From the NCBI RefSeq assembly GCF_000003605.2, contig NW_003131573.1:1-30292 (forward strand): 30,292 bases of DNA. The letters are read 5' to 3'. The notes under the pieces are model-generated. The model saw only the letters and a list, made by a program, of their open reading frames with translations, ran no database searches and was not told where the DNA came from. Shown here piece after piece: positions 10,780-22,447 of the stretch (position 1 is the stretch's first letter; each line of letters begins with the position of its first letter). Position numbers and translations under genes: made by a program. The DNA is from Saccoglossus kowalevskii. Its lineage: Eukaryota > Hemichordata > Enteropneusta > Harrimaniidae.

Positions 10780-11842
10780 GGCCCTGTCCACCTATTAAAT
10801 CTGAGGCTATCCTGACCTAAGTTTGCATGTAAAATGGCCCTGTCCACCTATTAAATCTGAGGCTATCCTGATCTAAGTTTGCATGTAAAATGGCCCTGTC
10901 CACCTATTTATTTGAGGCTATCCTGACCTAAGTTTGCATGTAAAATGGCCCTGTCCACCTATTAAATCTGAGGCTATCCTGACCTAAGTTTGCATGTAAA
11001 ATGGCCCTGTCCACCTATTAAATCTGAGCCTATCCTGACCTAAGTTTGCATGTAAAATGGCCCTGTCCATCTATTAAATCTGAGGCTATCCTGACCTAAG
11101 TTTGCATGTAAAATGGCCCTGTCCATCTATTAAATCTGAGGCTATCCTGACCTAAGTTTGCATGTAAAATGGCCCTGTCTACCTATTAAATATGAGCCTA
11201 TCCTGACTTAAGTTTGCATGTAAAATGGCCCTGCCCACCTATTAAATCTGAGGCTATCCTGACCTAAGTTTGCATGTAAAATGGCCCTGTCCACCTATTA
11301 AATCTGAGGCTATCCTGACCTAAGTTTGCATGTAAAATGGCCCTGTCTACCTATTAAATATGAGGCTATCCTGACCTAAGTTTGCATGTAAAATGGCCCT
11401 GTCTACCTATTAAATCTGAGGCTATCCTGACCTAAGTTTGCATGTAAAATGGCCCTGTCTACCTATTAAATATGAGGCTATCCTGACTTAAGTTTGCATG
11501 TAAAATGGCCCTGTCCACCTATTAAATCTGAGGCTATCCTGACCTAAGTTTGCATGTAAAATGGCCCTGTCTACCTATTAAATCTGAGCCTATCCTGACT
11601 TAAGTTTGCATGTAAAATGGCCTTGTCCACCTATTAAATCTGAGGCTATCCTGACCTAAGTTTGTATGTAAAATGGCCCTGTCCACCTATTAAATCTGAG
11701 GCTATCCTGACCTAAGTTTGCATGTAAAATGGCCTTGTCCACCTATTAAATCTGAGGCTATCCTGACCTAAGTTTGCATGTAAAATGGCCCTGTCTACCT
11801 ATTAAATCTGAGCCTATCCTGACCTAAGTTTGCATGTAAAAT

Positions 11843-12177
11843 GGCCCTGTCCACCTATTAAATCTGAGGCTATCCTGACTTAAGTTTGCATGTAAAATGG
11901 CCTTGTCCACCTATTAAATATGAGGCTATCCTGACCTAAGTTTGCATGTAAAATGGCCCTGTCCACCTATTAAATCTGAGGCTATCCTGACTTAAGTTTG
12001 CATGTAAAATGGCCTTGTCCACCTATTAAATCTGAGGCTATCCTGACCTAAGTTTGCATGTAAAATGGCCCTGTCCACCTATTTATTTGAGGCTATCCTG
12101 ACCTAAGTTTGCATGTAAAATGGCCCTGCCCACCTATTAAATCTGAGGCTATCCTGACCTAAGTTTGCATGTAAAAT
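11843..12177 (+). repeat. Block J, copy 1 (6 monomers)
   Basis: It alternates TCCACC-GACTT and GGCCTTG monomers, then TTTATT and CCCACC, leading into block I copy 3. The combined order through block I is shared with 22448-23175. Confidence 0.75.
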
Positions 12178-12616
12178 GGCCCTGTCTACCTATTAAATAT
12201 GAGCCTATCCTGATCTAAGTTTGCATGTAAAATGGCCCTGTCCACCTATTAAATCTGAGGTTATCCTGACCTAAGTTTGCATGTAAAATGGCCCTGTCCA
12301 TCTATTAAATCTGAGGCTATCCTGACCTAAGTTTGCATGTAAAATGGCCCTGTCCATCTATTAAATCTGAGGCTATCCTGACCTAAGTTTGCATGTAAAA
12401 TGGCCCTGTCTACCTATTAAATATGAGCCTATCCTGACTTAAGTTTGCATGTAAAATGGCCCTGCTCACCTATTAAATCTGAGCTATCCTGACCTAAGTT
12501 TGCATGTAAATGCCCTGTCCACCTATTAATCTGAGGCTATCCTGACCTAAGTTTGCATGTAAATGGCCCTATCCACTATTTATTTGAGCTATCTGACCTA
12601 AGTTTGCATGTAAAAT
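12178..12616 (+). repeat. Block I, copy 3 (8 monomers, damaged right end)
   Basis: This is the long allele with the extra GACTT monomer. The right third carries many single-base losses. Its final monomer combines the CTATCC left half with a TTTATT right half, a combination not seen elsewhere. In other copies these features lie two monomers apart, so two monomers appear to have been lost inside this unit. Confidence 0.75.
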
Positions 12617-12690
12617 GGCCTGTCTACCTATTAAATCTGAGCCTATCTGACTAAGTTTGCATGTAAAATGGCCCTGTCTAACCTATTAAA
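12480..12690. other. Indel patch 4 (11 losses, 2 gains)
   Basis: This is the largest patch. Losses include GAGCTAT, GTAAATGCCC, ATTAATCT, GTAAATGG, TCCACTA, TATCTGA and GGCCTG; gains are TCTAACC and AAAATCT. It contains the odd CTATCC-TTTATT hybrid monomer and joins block I copy 3 to block D copy 2. Confidence 0.85.
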
Positions 12691-12727
12691 ATCTGAGCCT
12701 ATCCTGACCTAAGTTTGCATGTAAAAT

Positions 12728-13841
12728 GGACCTGTCCACCTATTAAATCTGAGGCTATCCTGACCTAAGTTTGCATGTAAAATGGCCCTGTCCAACTATT
12801 AAATATGAGGCTATCCTGACCTAAGTTTGCATGTAAAATGGCCCTGTCCACCTATTAAATCTGAGGCTATCCTGACCTAAGTTTGCATGTAAAATGGCCC
12901 TGTCTACCTATTAAATCTGAGGCTATCCTGACCTAAGTTTGCATGTAAAATGGCCCTGTCTACCTATTAAATCTGAGGCTATCCTGACCTAAGTTTGCAT
13001 GTAAAATGGCCCTGTCTACCTATTAAATCTGAGGCTATCCTGACCTAAGTTTGCATGTAAAATGGCCCTGTCCACCTATTAAATATGAGGCTATCCTGAC
13101 CTAAGTTTGCATGTAAAATGGCCCTGTCTACCTATTAAATCTGAGGCTATCCTGACCTAAGTTTGCATGTAATATGGCCCTGTCTACCTATTAAATATGA
13201 GGCTATCCTGACCTAAGTTTGCATGTAAAATGGCCCTGTCTACCTATTAAATCTGAGGCTATCCTGACCTAAGTTTGCATGTAAAATGGCCCTGTCCACC
13301 TATTAAATCTGAGGCTATCCTGACCTAAGTTTGCATGTAAAATGGCCCTGTCTACCTATTAAATCTGAGGCTATCCTGACCTAAGTTTGCATGTAAAATG
13401 GCCCTGTCTACCTATTTATTTGAGGCTATCCTGACCTAAGTTTGCATGTAAAATGGCCCTGTCTACCTATTAAATCTGAGCCTATCCTGACCTAAGTTTG
13501 CATATAAAATGGCCCTGTCCACCTATTAAATCTGAGGCTATCCTGACCTAAGTTTGCATGTAAAATGGACCTGTCCACCTATTAAATCTGAGGCTATCCT
13601 GACCTAGTTTGCATGTAAATGGCCCTGTCCAACTATTAATATGAGCTATCCTGACCTAAGTTTGCATGTAAATGGCCCTGTCCACCTATTAAATCTGAGG
13701 CTATCCTGACCTAAGTTTGCATGTAAAATGGCCCTGTCTACCTATTAAATCTGAGGCTATCCTGACCTAAGTTTGCATGTAAAATGGCCCTGTCTACCTA
13801 TTAAATCTGAGGCTATCCTGACCTAAGTTTGCATGTAAAAT
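12728..13841 (+). repeat. Block D, copy 2 (20 monomers)
   Basis: It has the same 20-monomer order as 1454-2572, with the private changes GTAATATGG near 13171 and CATATAAAAT at 13501. It is five bases shorter because of the patch at 13601-13675. The secure match runs from 12728 to about 13600. Beyond the patch the order fits block L equally well. Confidence 0.85.
13601..13675. other. Indel patch 5 (net -5)
   Basis: CCTAGTTT, GTAAATGG twice, ATTAATAT and GAGCTAT lose bases. The block D order is secure to the left and the block L order begins at 13674, so the patch sits at their joint. Confidence 0.8.
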
Positions 13842-14065
13842 GGCCCTGTCTACCTATTAAATATGAGCCTATCCTGACTTAAGTTTGCATGTAAAATGGC
13901 CCTGTCCACCTATTAAATCTGAGGCTATCCTGACCTAAGTTTGCATGTAAAATGGCCCTGTCCACCTATTAAATCTGAGGCTATCCTGACCTAAGTTTGC
14001 ATGTAAAATGGCCCTGTCCACCTATTAAATCTGAGGCTATCCTGACCTAAGTTTGCATGTAAAAT
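13674..14065 (+). repeat. Block L, copy 2 (7 monomers)
   Basis: This has the same subtype order and length as 283-674. It begins directly after an indel patch that ends the block D match, so the two blocks are joined at the damaged stretch. The next monomer (14066) is an unusual TTTATTTGATCC unit that has no counterpart after copy 1. Confidence 0.7.
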
Positions 14066-14398
14066 GGCCCTGTCCACCTATTTATTTGATCCTATCCTGA
14101 CCTAAGTTTGCATGTAAAATGGCCCTGTCTACCTATTAAATCTGAGCCTATCCTGACCTAAGTTTGCATGTAAAATGGCCCTGTCTACCTATTAAATCTG
14201 AGGCTATCCTGACCTATTTTGCATGTAAAATGGCCCTGTCCACCTATTTATTTGAGGCTATCCTGACCTAAGTTTGCATGTAAAATGGCCCTGTCTACCT
14301 ATTAAATCTGAGCCTATCCTGACCTAAGTTTGCATGTAAAATGGCCCTGTCCACCTATTAAATCTGAGGCTATCCCGACCTAAGTTTGCATGTAAAAT

Positions 14399-14846
14399 GG
14401 CCCTGTCTACCTATTAAATATGAGCCTATCCTGATCTAAGTTTGCATGTAAAATGGCCCTGTCCACCTATTAAATCTGAGGTTATCCTGACCTAAGTTTG
14501 CATGTAAAATGGCCCTGTCCATCTATTAAATCTGAGGCTATCCTGACCTAAGTTTGCATGTAAAATGGCCCTGTCCATCTATTAAATCTGAGGCTATCCT
14601 GACCTAAGTTTGCATGTAAAATGGCCCTGTCTACCTATTAAATATGAGCCTATCCTGACTTAAGTTTGCATGTAAAATGGCCCTGCCCACCTATTAAATC
14701 TGAGGCTATCCTGACCTAAGTTTGCATGTAAAATGGCCCTGTCCACCTATTAAATCTGAGGCTATCCTGACCTAAGTTTGCATGTAAAATGGCCCTATCC
14801 ACCTATTAAATATGAGGCTATCCTGACCTAAGTTTGCATGTAAAAT
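14399..14846 (+). repeat. Block I, copy 4 (8 monomers, clean long allele)
   Basis: This is the cleanest long-allele copy, exactly 448 bp with no indels. It continues into TCTACC, TTTATT, GAGCC, TCCACC, GGACC, TCCAAC and TCCACC monomers up to about 15237, then changes abruptly to block C copy 2. One TCCACC monomer before GGACC is extra relative to copies 1 and 5. Confidence 0.8.
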
Positions 14847-15237
14847 GGCCCTGTCTACCTATTAAATCTGAGGCTATCCTGACCTAAGTTTGCATGTAAA
14901 ATGGCCCTGTCCACCTATTTATTTGAGGCTATCCTGACCTAAGTTTGCATGTAAAATGGCCCTGTCTACCTATTAAATCTGAGCCTATCCTGACCTAAGT
15001 TTGCATGTAAAATGGCCCTGTCCACCTATTAAATCTGAGGCTATCCTGACCTAAGTTTGCATGTAAAATGGACCTGTCCACCTATTAAATCTGAGGCTAT
15101 CCTGACCTAAGTTTGCATGTAAAATGGCCCTGTCCAACTATTAAATATGAGGCTATCCTGACCTAAGTTTGCATGTAAAATGGCCCTGTCCACCTATTAA
15201 ATCTGAGGCTATCCTGACCTAAGTTTGCATGTAAAAT

Positions 15238-16022
15238 GGCCCTGCCCACCTATTAAATCTGAGGCTATCCTGACTTAAGTTTGCATGTAAAATGGCCGTG
15301 CCCACCTATTAAATCTGAGGCTATCCTGACCTAAGTTTGCATGTAAAATGGCCCTGTCTACCTATTAAATCTGAGGCTATCCTGACCTAAGTTTGCATGT
15401 AAAATGGCCCTGCCCACCTATTAAATCTGAGGCTATCCTGACTTAAGTTTGCATGTAAAATGGCCCTGTCCACCTATTAAATCTGAGGCTATCCTGACCT
15501 AAGTTTGCATGTAAAATGGCCCTGTCTACCTATTAAATCTGAGGCTATCCTGACCTAAGTTTGCATGTAAAATGGCCCTGTCTACCTATTAAATATGAGC
15601 CTATCCTGACTTAAGTTTGCATGTAAAATGGCCCTGTCCACCTATTAAATCTGAGGCTATCCTGACCTAAGTTTGCATGTAAAATGGCCCTGTCCACCTA
15701 TTAAATCTGAGGCTATCCTGACCTAAGTTTGCATGTAAAATGGCCCTGTCCACCTATTAAATCTGAGGCTATCCTGACCTAAGTTTGCATGTAAAATGGC
15801 CCTGTCTACCTATTAAATCTGAGCCTATCCTGATCTAAGTTTGCATGTAAAATGGCCCTGCCCACCTATTAAATCTGAGCCTATCCTGACCTAAGTTTGC
15901 ATGTAAAATGGCCCTGTCCACCTATTAAATATGAGGCTATCCTGACCTAAGTTTGCATGTAAAATGGCCCTGTCTACCTATTAAATCTGAGGCTATCCTG
16001 ACCTAAGTTTGCATGTAAAAAT
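15238..16022 (+). repeat. Block C, copy 2 (14 monomers)
   Basis: It matches the subtype order of 59-894 with one TCTACC monomer missing from a run of two, a typical unequal-exchange difference. Its last two monomers are shared with block B' copy 2, which starts at 15910 and continues with the order seen at 2964-3689. This copy is therefore a joint between two distant source segments. Confidence 0.8.
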
Positions 16023-16635
16023 GGCCCTGTCTACCTATTAAATATGAGGCTATCCTGACCTAAGTTTGCATGTAAAATGGCCCTGTCTACCTATTAAATC
16101 TGAGGCTATCCTGACCTAAGTTTGCATGTAAAATGGCCCTGTCCACCTATTTATTTGAGCCTATCCTGACCTAAGTTTGCATGTAAAATGGCCCTGTCTA
16201 CCTATTAAATCTGAGCCTATCCTGACCTAAGTTTGCATGTAAAATGGCCCTGTCTACCTATTAAATCTGAGGCTATCCTGACCTAAGTTTGCATGTAAAA
16301 TGGCCCTGTCCACCTATTTATTTGAGGCTATCCTGACCTAAGTTTGCATGTAAAATGGCCCTGTCTACCTATTAAATCTGAGCCTATCCTGACCTAAGTT
16401 TGCATGTAAAATGGCCCTGTCCACCTATTAAATCTGAGGCTATCCTGACCTAAGTTTGCATGTAAAATGGCCCTGTCCACCTATTAAATATGAGGCTATC
16501 CTGATCTAAGTTTGCATGTAAAATGGCCCTGTCCATCTATTAAATCTGAGGCTATCCTGACCTAAGTTTGCATGTAAAATGGCCCTGTCCACCTATTTAT
16601 TTGAGGCTATCCTGACCTAAGTTTGCATGTAAAAT
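15910..16635 (+). repeat. Block B', copy 2 (13 monomers)
   Basis: This has the same order and length as 2964-3689, with the shared five-A insertion near 16016 and TTTATTTGAGCC near 16150. It is fused on its left to block C copy 2 without local indel damage, so this joint could be a real recombination product. To the right it changes to a GAGACT monomer at 16636. Confidence 0.85.
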
Positions 16636-17137
16636 GGCCCTGTCTACCTATTAAATCTGAGACTATCCTGACCTAAGTTTGCATGTAAAATGGCCCTGTC
16701 TACCTATTAAATCTGAGGCTATCCTGACCTAAGTTTGCATGTAAAATGGCCCTGTCCACCTATTAAATATGAGGTTATCCTGACCTAAGTTTGCATGTAA
16801 AATGGCCCTGTCCACCTATTTATTTGAGGCTATCCTGACCTAAGTTTGCATGTAAAATGGCCCTGTCCACCTATTAAATATGAGGCTATCCTGACCTAAG
16901 TTTGCATGTAAAATGGCCCTGCCCACCTATTAAATCTGAGGCTATCCTGACCTAAGTTTGCATGTAAAATGGCCCTGTCCACCTATTTATTTGAGGCTAT
17001 CCTGACCTAAGTTTGCATGTAAAATGGCCCTGTCTACCTATTAAATCTGAGCCTATCCTGACCTAAGTTTGCATGTAAAATGGCCCTGTCCACCTATTAA
17101 ATCTGAGGCTATCCTGACCTAAGTTTGCATGTAAAAT

Positions 17138-17920
17138 GGCCCTGTCTACCTATTAAATATGAGCCTATCCTGATCTAAGTTTGCATGTAAAATGGCCCTG
17201 TCCACCTATTAAATCTGAGCCTATCCTGACCTAAGTTTGCATGTAAAATGGCCCCACCCACCTATTAAATCTGAGGCTATCCTGACCTAAGTTTGCATGT
17301 AAAATGGCCGTGCCCACCTATTAAATATAAGCCTATCCTGACCTAAGTTTGCATGTAAAATGGCCCTGTCTACCTATTAAATCTGGGGCTATCCTGATCT
17401 AAGTTTGCATGTAAAATGGCCCTGCCCACCTATTAAATATGAGCCTATCCTGATCTAAGTTTGCATGTAAAATGGCTCTGTCCACCTATTTATCTGAGGT
17501 TATCCTGACCTAAGTTTGCATGTACAATGGCCCTGTCTACCTATTAAATCTGAGCCTATCCTGACCTAAGTTTGCATGTAAAATGGCCCTGTCCACCTAT
17601 TAAATCTGAGCCTATCCTGACCTAAGTTTGCATGTAAAATGGCCCTGTCCACCTATTAAATCTGAGGCTATCCTGACCTAAGTTTGCATGTAAAATGGCC
17701 CTGTCCACCTATTAAATCTGAGCCTATCCTGACCTAAGTTTGCATGTAAAATGGCCCCACACACCTATTAAATCTGAGGCTATCCTGACCTAAGTTTGCA
17801 TGTAAAATGGCCCTGTCCACATATTAAATCTGAGGCTATCCTGACCTAAGTTTGCATGTAAAATGGCCCTGTCCACCTATTAAATCTGAGACTATCCTGA
17901 CCTAAGTTTGCATGTAAAAT
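17138..17920 (+). repeat. Block A, copy 2 (14 monomers)
   Basis: It starts 7358 bp after copy 1. That equals 132 monomers once 15 short units and a net 19 lost bases are subtracted. It carries all the block markers plus a second GGCCCCA monomer, here with ACACACC (near 17757) instead of CCCACC, then TCCACAT and GAGACT monomers. Confidence 0.9.
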
Positions 17921-18424
17921 GGCCCTGTCCACCTATTAAATCTGAGGCTATCCTGATCTAAGTTTGGATGTAAAATGGCCTTGTCCACCTATTAAATCTG
18001 AGGCTATCCTGACCTAAGTTTGCATGTAAAATGGCCCTGTCCACCTATTAAATCTGAGCCTATCCTGACCTAAGTTTGCATGTAAAATGGCCCTGTCCAT
18101 CTATTAAATCTGAGGCTATCCTGACCTAAGTTTGCATGTAAAATGGCCCTGTCCACCTATTAAATCTGAGGCTATCCTGACCTAAGTTTGCATGTAAAAT
18201 GGCCCTGTCTACCTATTAAATCTGAGCCTATCCTGACCTAAGTTTGCATGTAAAATGGCCCTGTCCATCTATTAAATCTGAGGCTATCCTGACCTAAGTT
18301 TGCATGTAAAATGGCCCTGTCCATCTATTAAATCTGAGGCTATCCTGACCTAAGTTTGCATGTAAAATGGCCCTGTCCACCTATTAAATCTGAGGCTATC
18401 CTGATCTAAGTTTGCATGTAAAAT
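17809..18424 (+). repeat. Block F, copy 2 (11 monomers)
   Basis: It is the same 616 bp, with the same TCCACAT, GAGACT and TTTGGATGT (near 17967) markers as 4193-4808. Its first two monomers also belong to block A copy 2. It ends at the indel patch that leads into block D2 copy 2. A six-monomer partial copy lies at 23504-23839, lacking GATCT in its last monomer. Confidence 0.85.
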
Positions 18425-18440
18425 GGCCCTGTCCACCTAT

Positions 18441-18560
18441 TAATCTGAGCTATCCTGACCTAAGTTTGCATGTAAAATGGCCCTGTCCACCTATTAAATC
18501 TGAGCCTATCCTGACCTAAGTTTGCATGTAAATGGCCCTGTCCACCTATTAATCTGAGCT
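18441..18560. other. Indel patch 6 (net -5)
   Basis: ATTAATCT and GAGCTAT each occur twice and GTAAATGG once. Three poorly assignable monomers (18425-18587) separate block F copy 2 from block D2 copy 2, and all the damage lies in them. Confidence 0.8.
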
Positions 18561-18587
18561 ATCCTGACCTAAGTTTGCATGTAAAAT

Positions 18588-19146
18588 GGCCCTGTCCAAC
18601 TATTAAATATGAGGCTATCCTGACCTAAGTTTGCATGTAAAATGGCCCTGTCCACCTATTAAATCTGAGGCTATCCTGACCTAAGTTTGCATGTAAAATG
18701 GCCCTGTCTACCTATTAAATCTGAGGCTATCCTGACCTAAGTTTGCATGTAAAATGGCCCTGTCTACCTATTAAATCTGAGGCTATCCTGACCTAAGTTT
18801 GCATGTAAAATGGCCCTGTCTACCTATTAAATCTGAGGCTATCCTGACCTAAGTTTGCATGTAAAATGGCCCTGTCTACCTATTAAATCTGAGGCTATCC
18901 TGACCTAAGTTTGCATGTAAAATGGCCCTGTCTACCTATTAAATCTGAGGCTATCCTGACCTAAGTTTGCATGTAAAATGGCCCTGTCTACCTATTAAAT
19001 CTGAGGCTATCCTGACCTAAGTTTGCATGTAAAATGGCCCTGTCCACCTATTAAATCTGAGGCTATCCTGACCTAAGTTTGCATGTAAAATGGCCCTGTC
19101 CACCTATTTATTTGAGGCTATCCTGACCTAAGTTTGCATGTAAAAT
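18588..19146 (+). repeat. Block D2, copy 2 (10 monomers)
   Basis: Order and length (559 bp) match 2349-2907, including the run of six identical-subtype TCTACC monomers. It starts immediately after the indel patch at 18441-18560. It continues into block H, unlike copy 1, which continues into TCCATC. Confidence 0.75.
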
Positions 19147-19538
19147 GGCCCTGTCTACCTATTAAATCTGAGCCTATCCTGACCTAAGTTTGCATGTAAA
19201 ATGGCCCTGTCTACCTATTAAATCTGAGCCTATCCTGACCTAAGTTTGCATGTAAAATGGCCGTGTCTACCTATTAAATATGAGTCTATCCTGACCTAAG
19301 TTTGCATGTAAAATGGCCCTGTCCACCTATTAAATCTGAGGCTATCCTGACCTAAGTTTGCATGTAAAATGGCCCTGTCCAACTATTAAATCTGAGGCTA
19401 TCCTGATCTAAGTTTGCATGTAAAATGGCCCTGTCCACCTATTAAATATGAGCCTATCCTGATCTAAGTTTGCATGTAAAATGGCCCTGTCCATCTATTA
19501 AATATGAGCCTATCCTGATCTAAGTTTGCATGTAAAAT
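19092..19538 (+). repeat. Block H, copy 1 (8 monomers)
   Basis: It is marked by the GGCCGTGTCTACC monomer with AAATATGAGTCT (near 19260-19290), followed by TCCACC, TCCAAC-GATCT, AAATAT-GATCT and TCCATC-AAATAT-GATCT. The same 447-bp order occurs at 24952-25398. Confidence 0.85.
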
Positions 19539-19928
19539 GGCCCTGTCCACCTATTTATTTGAGGCTATCCTGACCTAAGTTTGCATGTAAAATGGCCCTG
19601 TCTACCTATTAAATCTGAGGCTATCCTGACCTAAGTTTGCATGTAAAATGGCCCTGTCCACCTATTAAATATGAGGCTATCCTGACCTAAGTTTGCATGT
19701 AAAATGGCCCTGTCCACCTATTTATTTGAGGCTATCCTGACCTAAGTTTGCATGTAAAATGGCCCTGTCCATCTATTAAATCTGAGGCTATCCTGACCTA
19801 AGTTTGCATGTAAAATGGCCCTGTCCACCTATTAAATATGAGGTTATCCTGACCTAAGTTTGCATGTAAAATGGCCCTGCCCATCTATTAAATCTGAGGC
19901 TATCCTGACCTAAGTTTGCATGTAAAAT
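19427..19928 (+). repeat. Block K, copy 2 (9 monomers)
   Basis: This is the undamaged version of 10282-10779. Its left part overlaps block H copy 1. The AAATATGAGGTT then CCCATC pair at the right end is also found in block E and near 24290 and 28700. Confidence 0.75.
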
Positions 19929-20040
19929 GGCCCTGTCTACCTATTAAATCTGAGGCTATCCTGACCTAAGTTTGCATGTAAAATGGCCCTGTCCACCTAT
20001 TAAATATGAGGCTATCCTGACCTAAGTTTGCATGTAAAAT

Positions 20041-20935
20041 GGCCCTGTCCACCTATTAAATATGAGGCTATCCTGACCTAAGTTTGCATGTAAAATGGCC
20101 CTGCCCATCTATTAAATCTGAGGCTATCCTGACCTAAGTTTGCATGTAAAATGGCCCTGTCCACCTATTAAATCTGAGGCTATCCTGACCTAAGTTTGCA
20201 TGTAAAATGGCCTTGTCCACCTATTTATTTGAGGCTATCCTGACCTAAGTTTGCATGTAAAATGGCCCTGTCCATCTATTAAATATGAGGTTATCCTGAC
20301 CTAAGTTTGCATGTAAAATGGCCCTGCCCATCTATTAAATCTGAGGCTATCCTGACCTAAGTTTGCATGTAAAATGGCCCTGTCCACCTATTAAATCTGA
20401 GGCTATCCTGACCTAAGTTTGCATGTAAAATGGCCCTGTCTACCTATTAAATATGAGGCTATCCTGACCTAAGTTTGCATGTAAAATGGCCCTGTCTACC
20501 TATTAAATATGAGCCTATCCTGACCTAAGTTTGCATGTAAAATGGCCCTGTCTACCTATTAAATATGAGCCTATCCTGACCTAAGTTTGCATGTAAAATG
20601 GCCCTGTCTACCTATTAAATATGAGCCTATCCTGACCTAAGTTTGCATGTAAAATGGCCCTGTCCACCTATTAAATATGAGCCTATCCTGACCTAAGTTT
20701 GCATGTAAAATGGCCCTGTCTACCTATTAAATATGAGCCTATCCTGACCTAAGTTTGCATGTAAAATGGCCCTGTCCACCTATTAAATATGAGCCTATCC
20801 TGACCTAAGTTTGCATGTAAAATGGCCCTGTCTACCTATTAAATATGAGGCTATCCTGACCTAAGTTTGCATGTAAAATGGCCCTGTCCATCTATTAAAT
20901 CTGAGGCTATCCTGACCTAAGTTTGCATGTAAAAT
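20041..20935 (+). repeat. Block E, copy 2 (16 monomers)
   Basis: The order matches 4809-5759, except that monomer 20264-20319 joins a TCCATC left half to an AAATATGAGGTT right half and so replaces two monomers. The run of six AAATATGAGCC monomers is conserved. It is followed by a GGACC monomer and block A copy 3. Confidence 0.85.
20264..20319 (+). repeat. Hybrid monomer from intra-monomer exchange
   Basis: The left half is TCCATC, the right half AAATATGAGGTT. Elsewhere (5032-5143, and near 10617, 19760 and 24237) these sit on two consecutive monomers, followed by CCCATC as here. The simplest reading is deletion of exactly one period by unequal exchange inside the unit, between positions 12 and 22. 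No homopolymer damage is present nearby. Confidence 0.7.
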
Positions 20936-20991
20936 GGACCTGTCCACCTATTAAATCTGAGGCTATCCTGACCTAAGTTTGCATGTAAAAT

Positions 20992-21774
20992 GGCCCTGTC
21001 TACCTATTAAATATGAGCCTATCCTGATCTAAGTTTGCATGTAAAATGGCCCTGTCCACCTATTAAATCTGAGCCTATCCTGACCTAAGTTTGCATGTAA
21101 AATGGCCCCACCCACCTATTAAATCTGAGGCTATCCTGACCTAAGTTTGCATGTAAAATGGCCGTGCCCACCTATTAAATATAAGCCTATCCTGACCTAA
21201 GTTTGCATGTAAAATGGCCCTGTCTACCTATTAAATCTGGGGCTATCCTGATCTAAGTTTGCATGTAAAATGGCCCTGCCCACCTATTAAATATGAGCCT
21301 ATCCTGATCTAAGTTTGCATGTAAAATGGCTCTGTCCACCTATTTATCTGAGGTTATCCTGACCTAAGTTTGCATGTACAATGGCCCTGTCTACCTATTA
21401 AATCTGAGCCTATCCTGACCTAAGTTTGCATGTAAAATGGCCCTGTCCACCTATTAAATCTGAGCCTATCCTGACCTAAGTTTGCATGTAAAATGGCCCT
21501 GTCCACCTATTAAATCTGAGGCTATCCTGACCTAAGTTTGCATGTAAAATGGCCCTGTCCACCTATTAAATCTGAGCCTATCCTGACCTAAGTTTGCATG
21601 TAAAATGGCCCCACCCACCTATTAAATCTGAGGCTATCCTGACCTAAGTTTGCATGTAAAATGGCCCTGTCCACATATTAAATCTGAGGCTATCCTGACC
21701 TAAGTTTGCATGTAAAATGGCCCTGTCCACCTATTAAATCTGAGACTATCCTGACCTAAGTTTGCATGTAAAAT
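20992..21774 (+). repeat. Block A, copy 3 (14 monomers)
   Basis: It starts 3854 bp after copy 2, exactly 69 monomers after correcting for five short units and five lost bases. Length (783 bp) and order equal copy 2, but the second GGCCCCA monomer reads CCCACC. After GAGACT it diverges: TCTACC-GAGCC appears at 21775 where copy 2 has the TTTGGATGT monomer of block F. Confidence 0.9.
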
Positions 21775-22447
21775 GGCCCTGTCTACCTATTAAATCTGAG
21801 CCTATCCTGACCTAAGTTTGCATGTAAAATGGCCCTGTCCACCTATTAAATCTGAGGCTATCCTGATCTAAGTTTGCATGTAAAATGGCCCTGTCCACCT
21901 ATTAAATCTGAGGCTATCCTGACCTAAGTTTGCATGTAAAATGGCCCTGTCCACCTATTAAATCTGAGCCTATCCTGACCTAAGTTTGCATGTAAAATGG
22001 CCCTGTCCACCTATTAAATCTGAGGCTATCCTGACCTAAGTTTGCATGTAAAATGGCCCTGTCCATCTATTAAATCTGAGGCTATCCTGACCTAAGTTTG
22101 CATGTAAAATGGCCCTGTCTACCTATTAAATCTGAGGCTATCCTGACCTAAGTTTGCATGTAAAATGGCCCTGCCCACCTATTAAATCTGAGGCTATCCT
22201 GACTTAAGTTTGCATGTAAAATGGCCGTGCCCACCTATTAAATCTGAGGCTATCCTGACCTAAGTTTGCATGTAAAATGGCCCTGTCCACCTATTAAATC
22301 TGAGGCTATCCTGACCTAAGTTTGCATGTAAAATGGCCCTGTCTACCTATTAAATCTGAGGCTATCCTGACCTAAGTTTGCATGTAAAATGGCCCTGTCT
22401 ACCTATTAAATCTGAGGCTATCCTGACCTAAGTTTGCATGTAAAATG

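Noticed and set aside
12681-12681. Single-base gains (TCTAACC near 12681, extra G near 22446, extra T near 23251) as new subtypes
   Set aside because: Each occurs once, in or near an indel patch, and is best treated as sequencing error. The five-A insertion near 3072 and 16016 is kept as real because it recurs in matching block copies.
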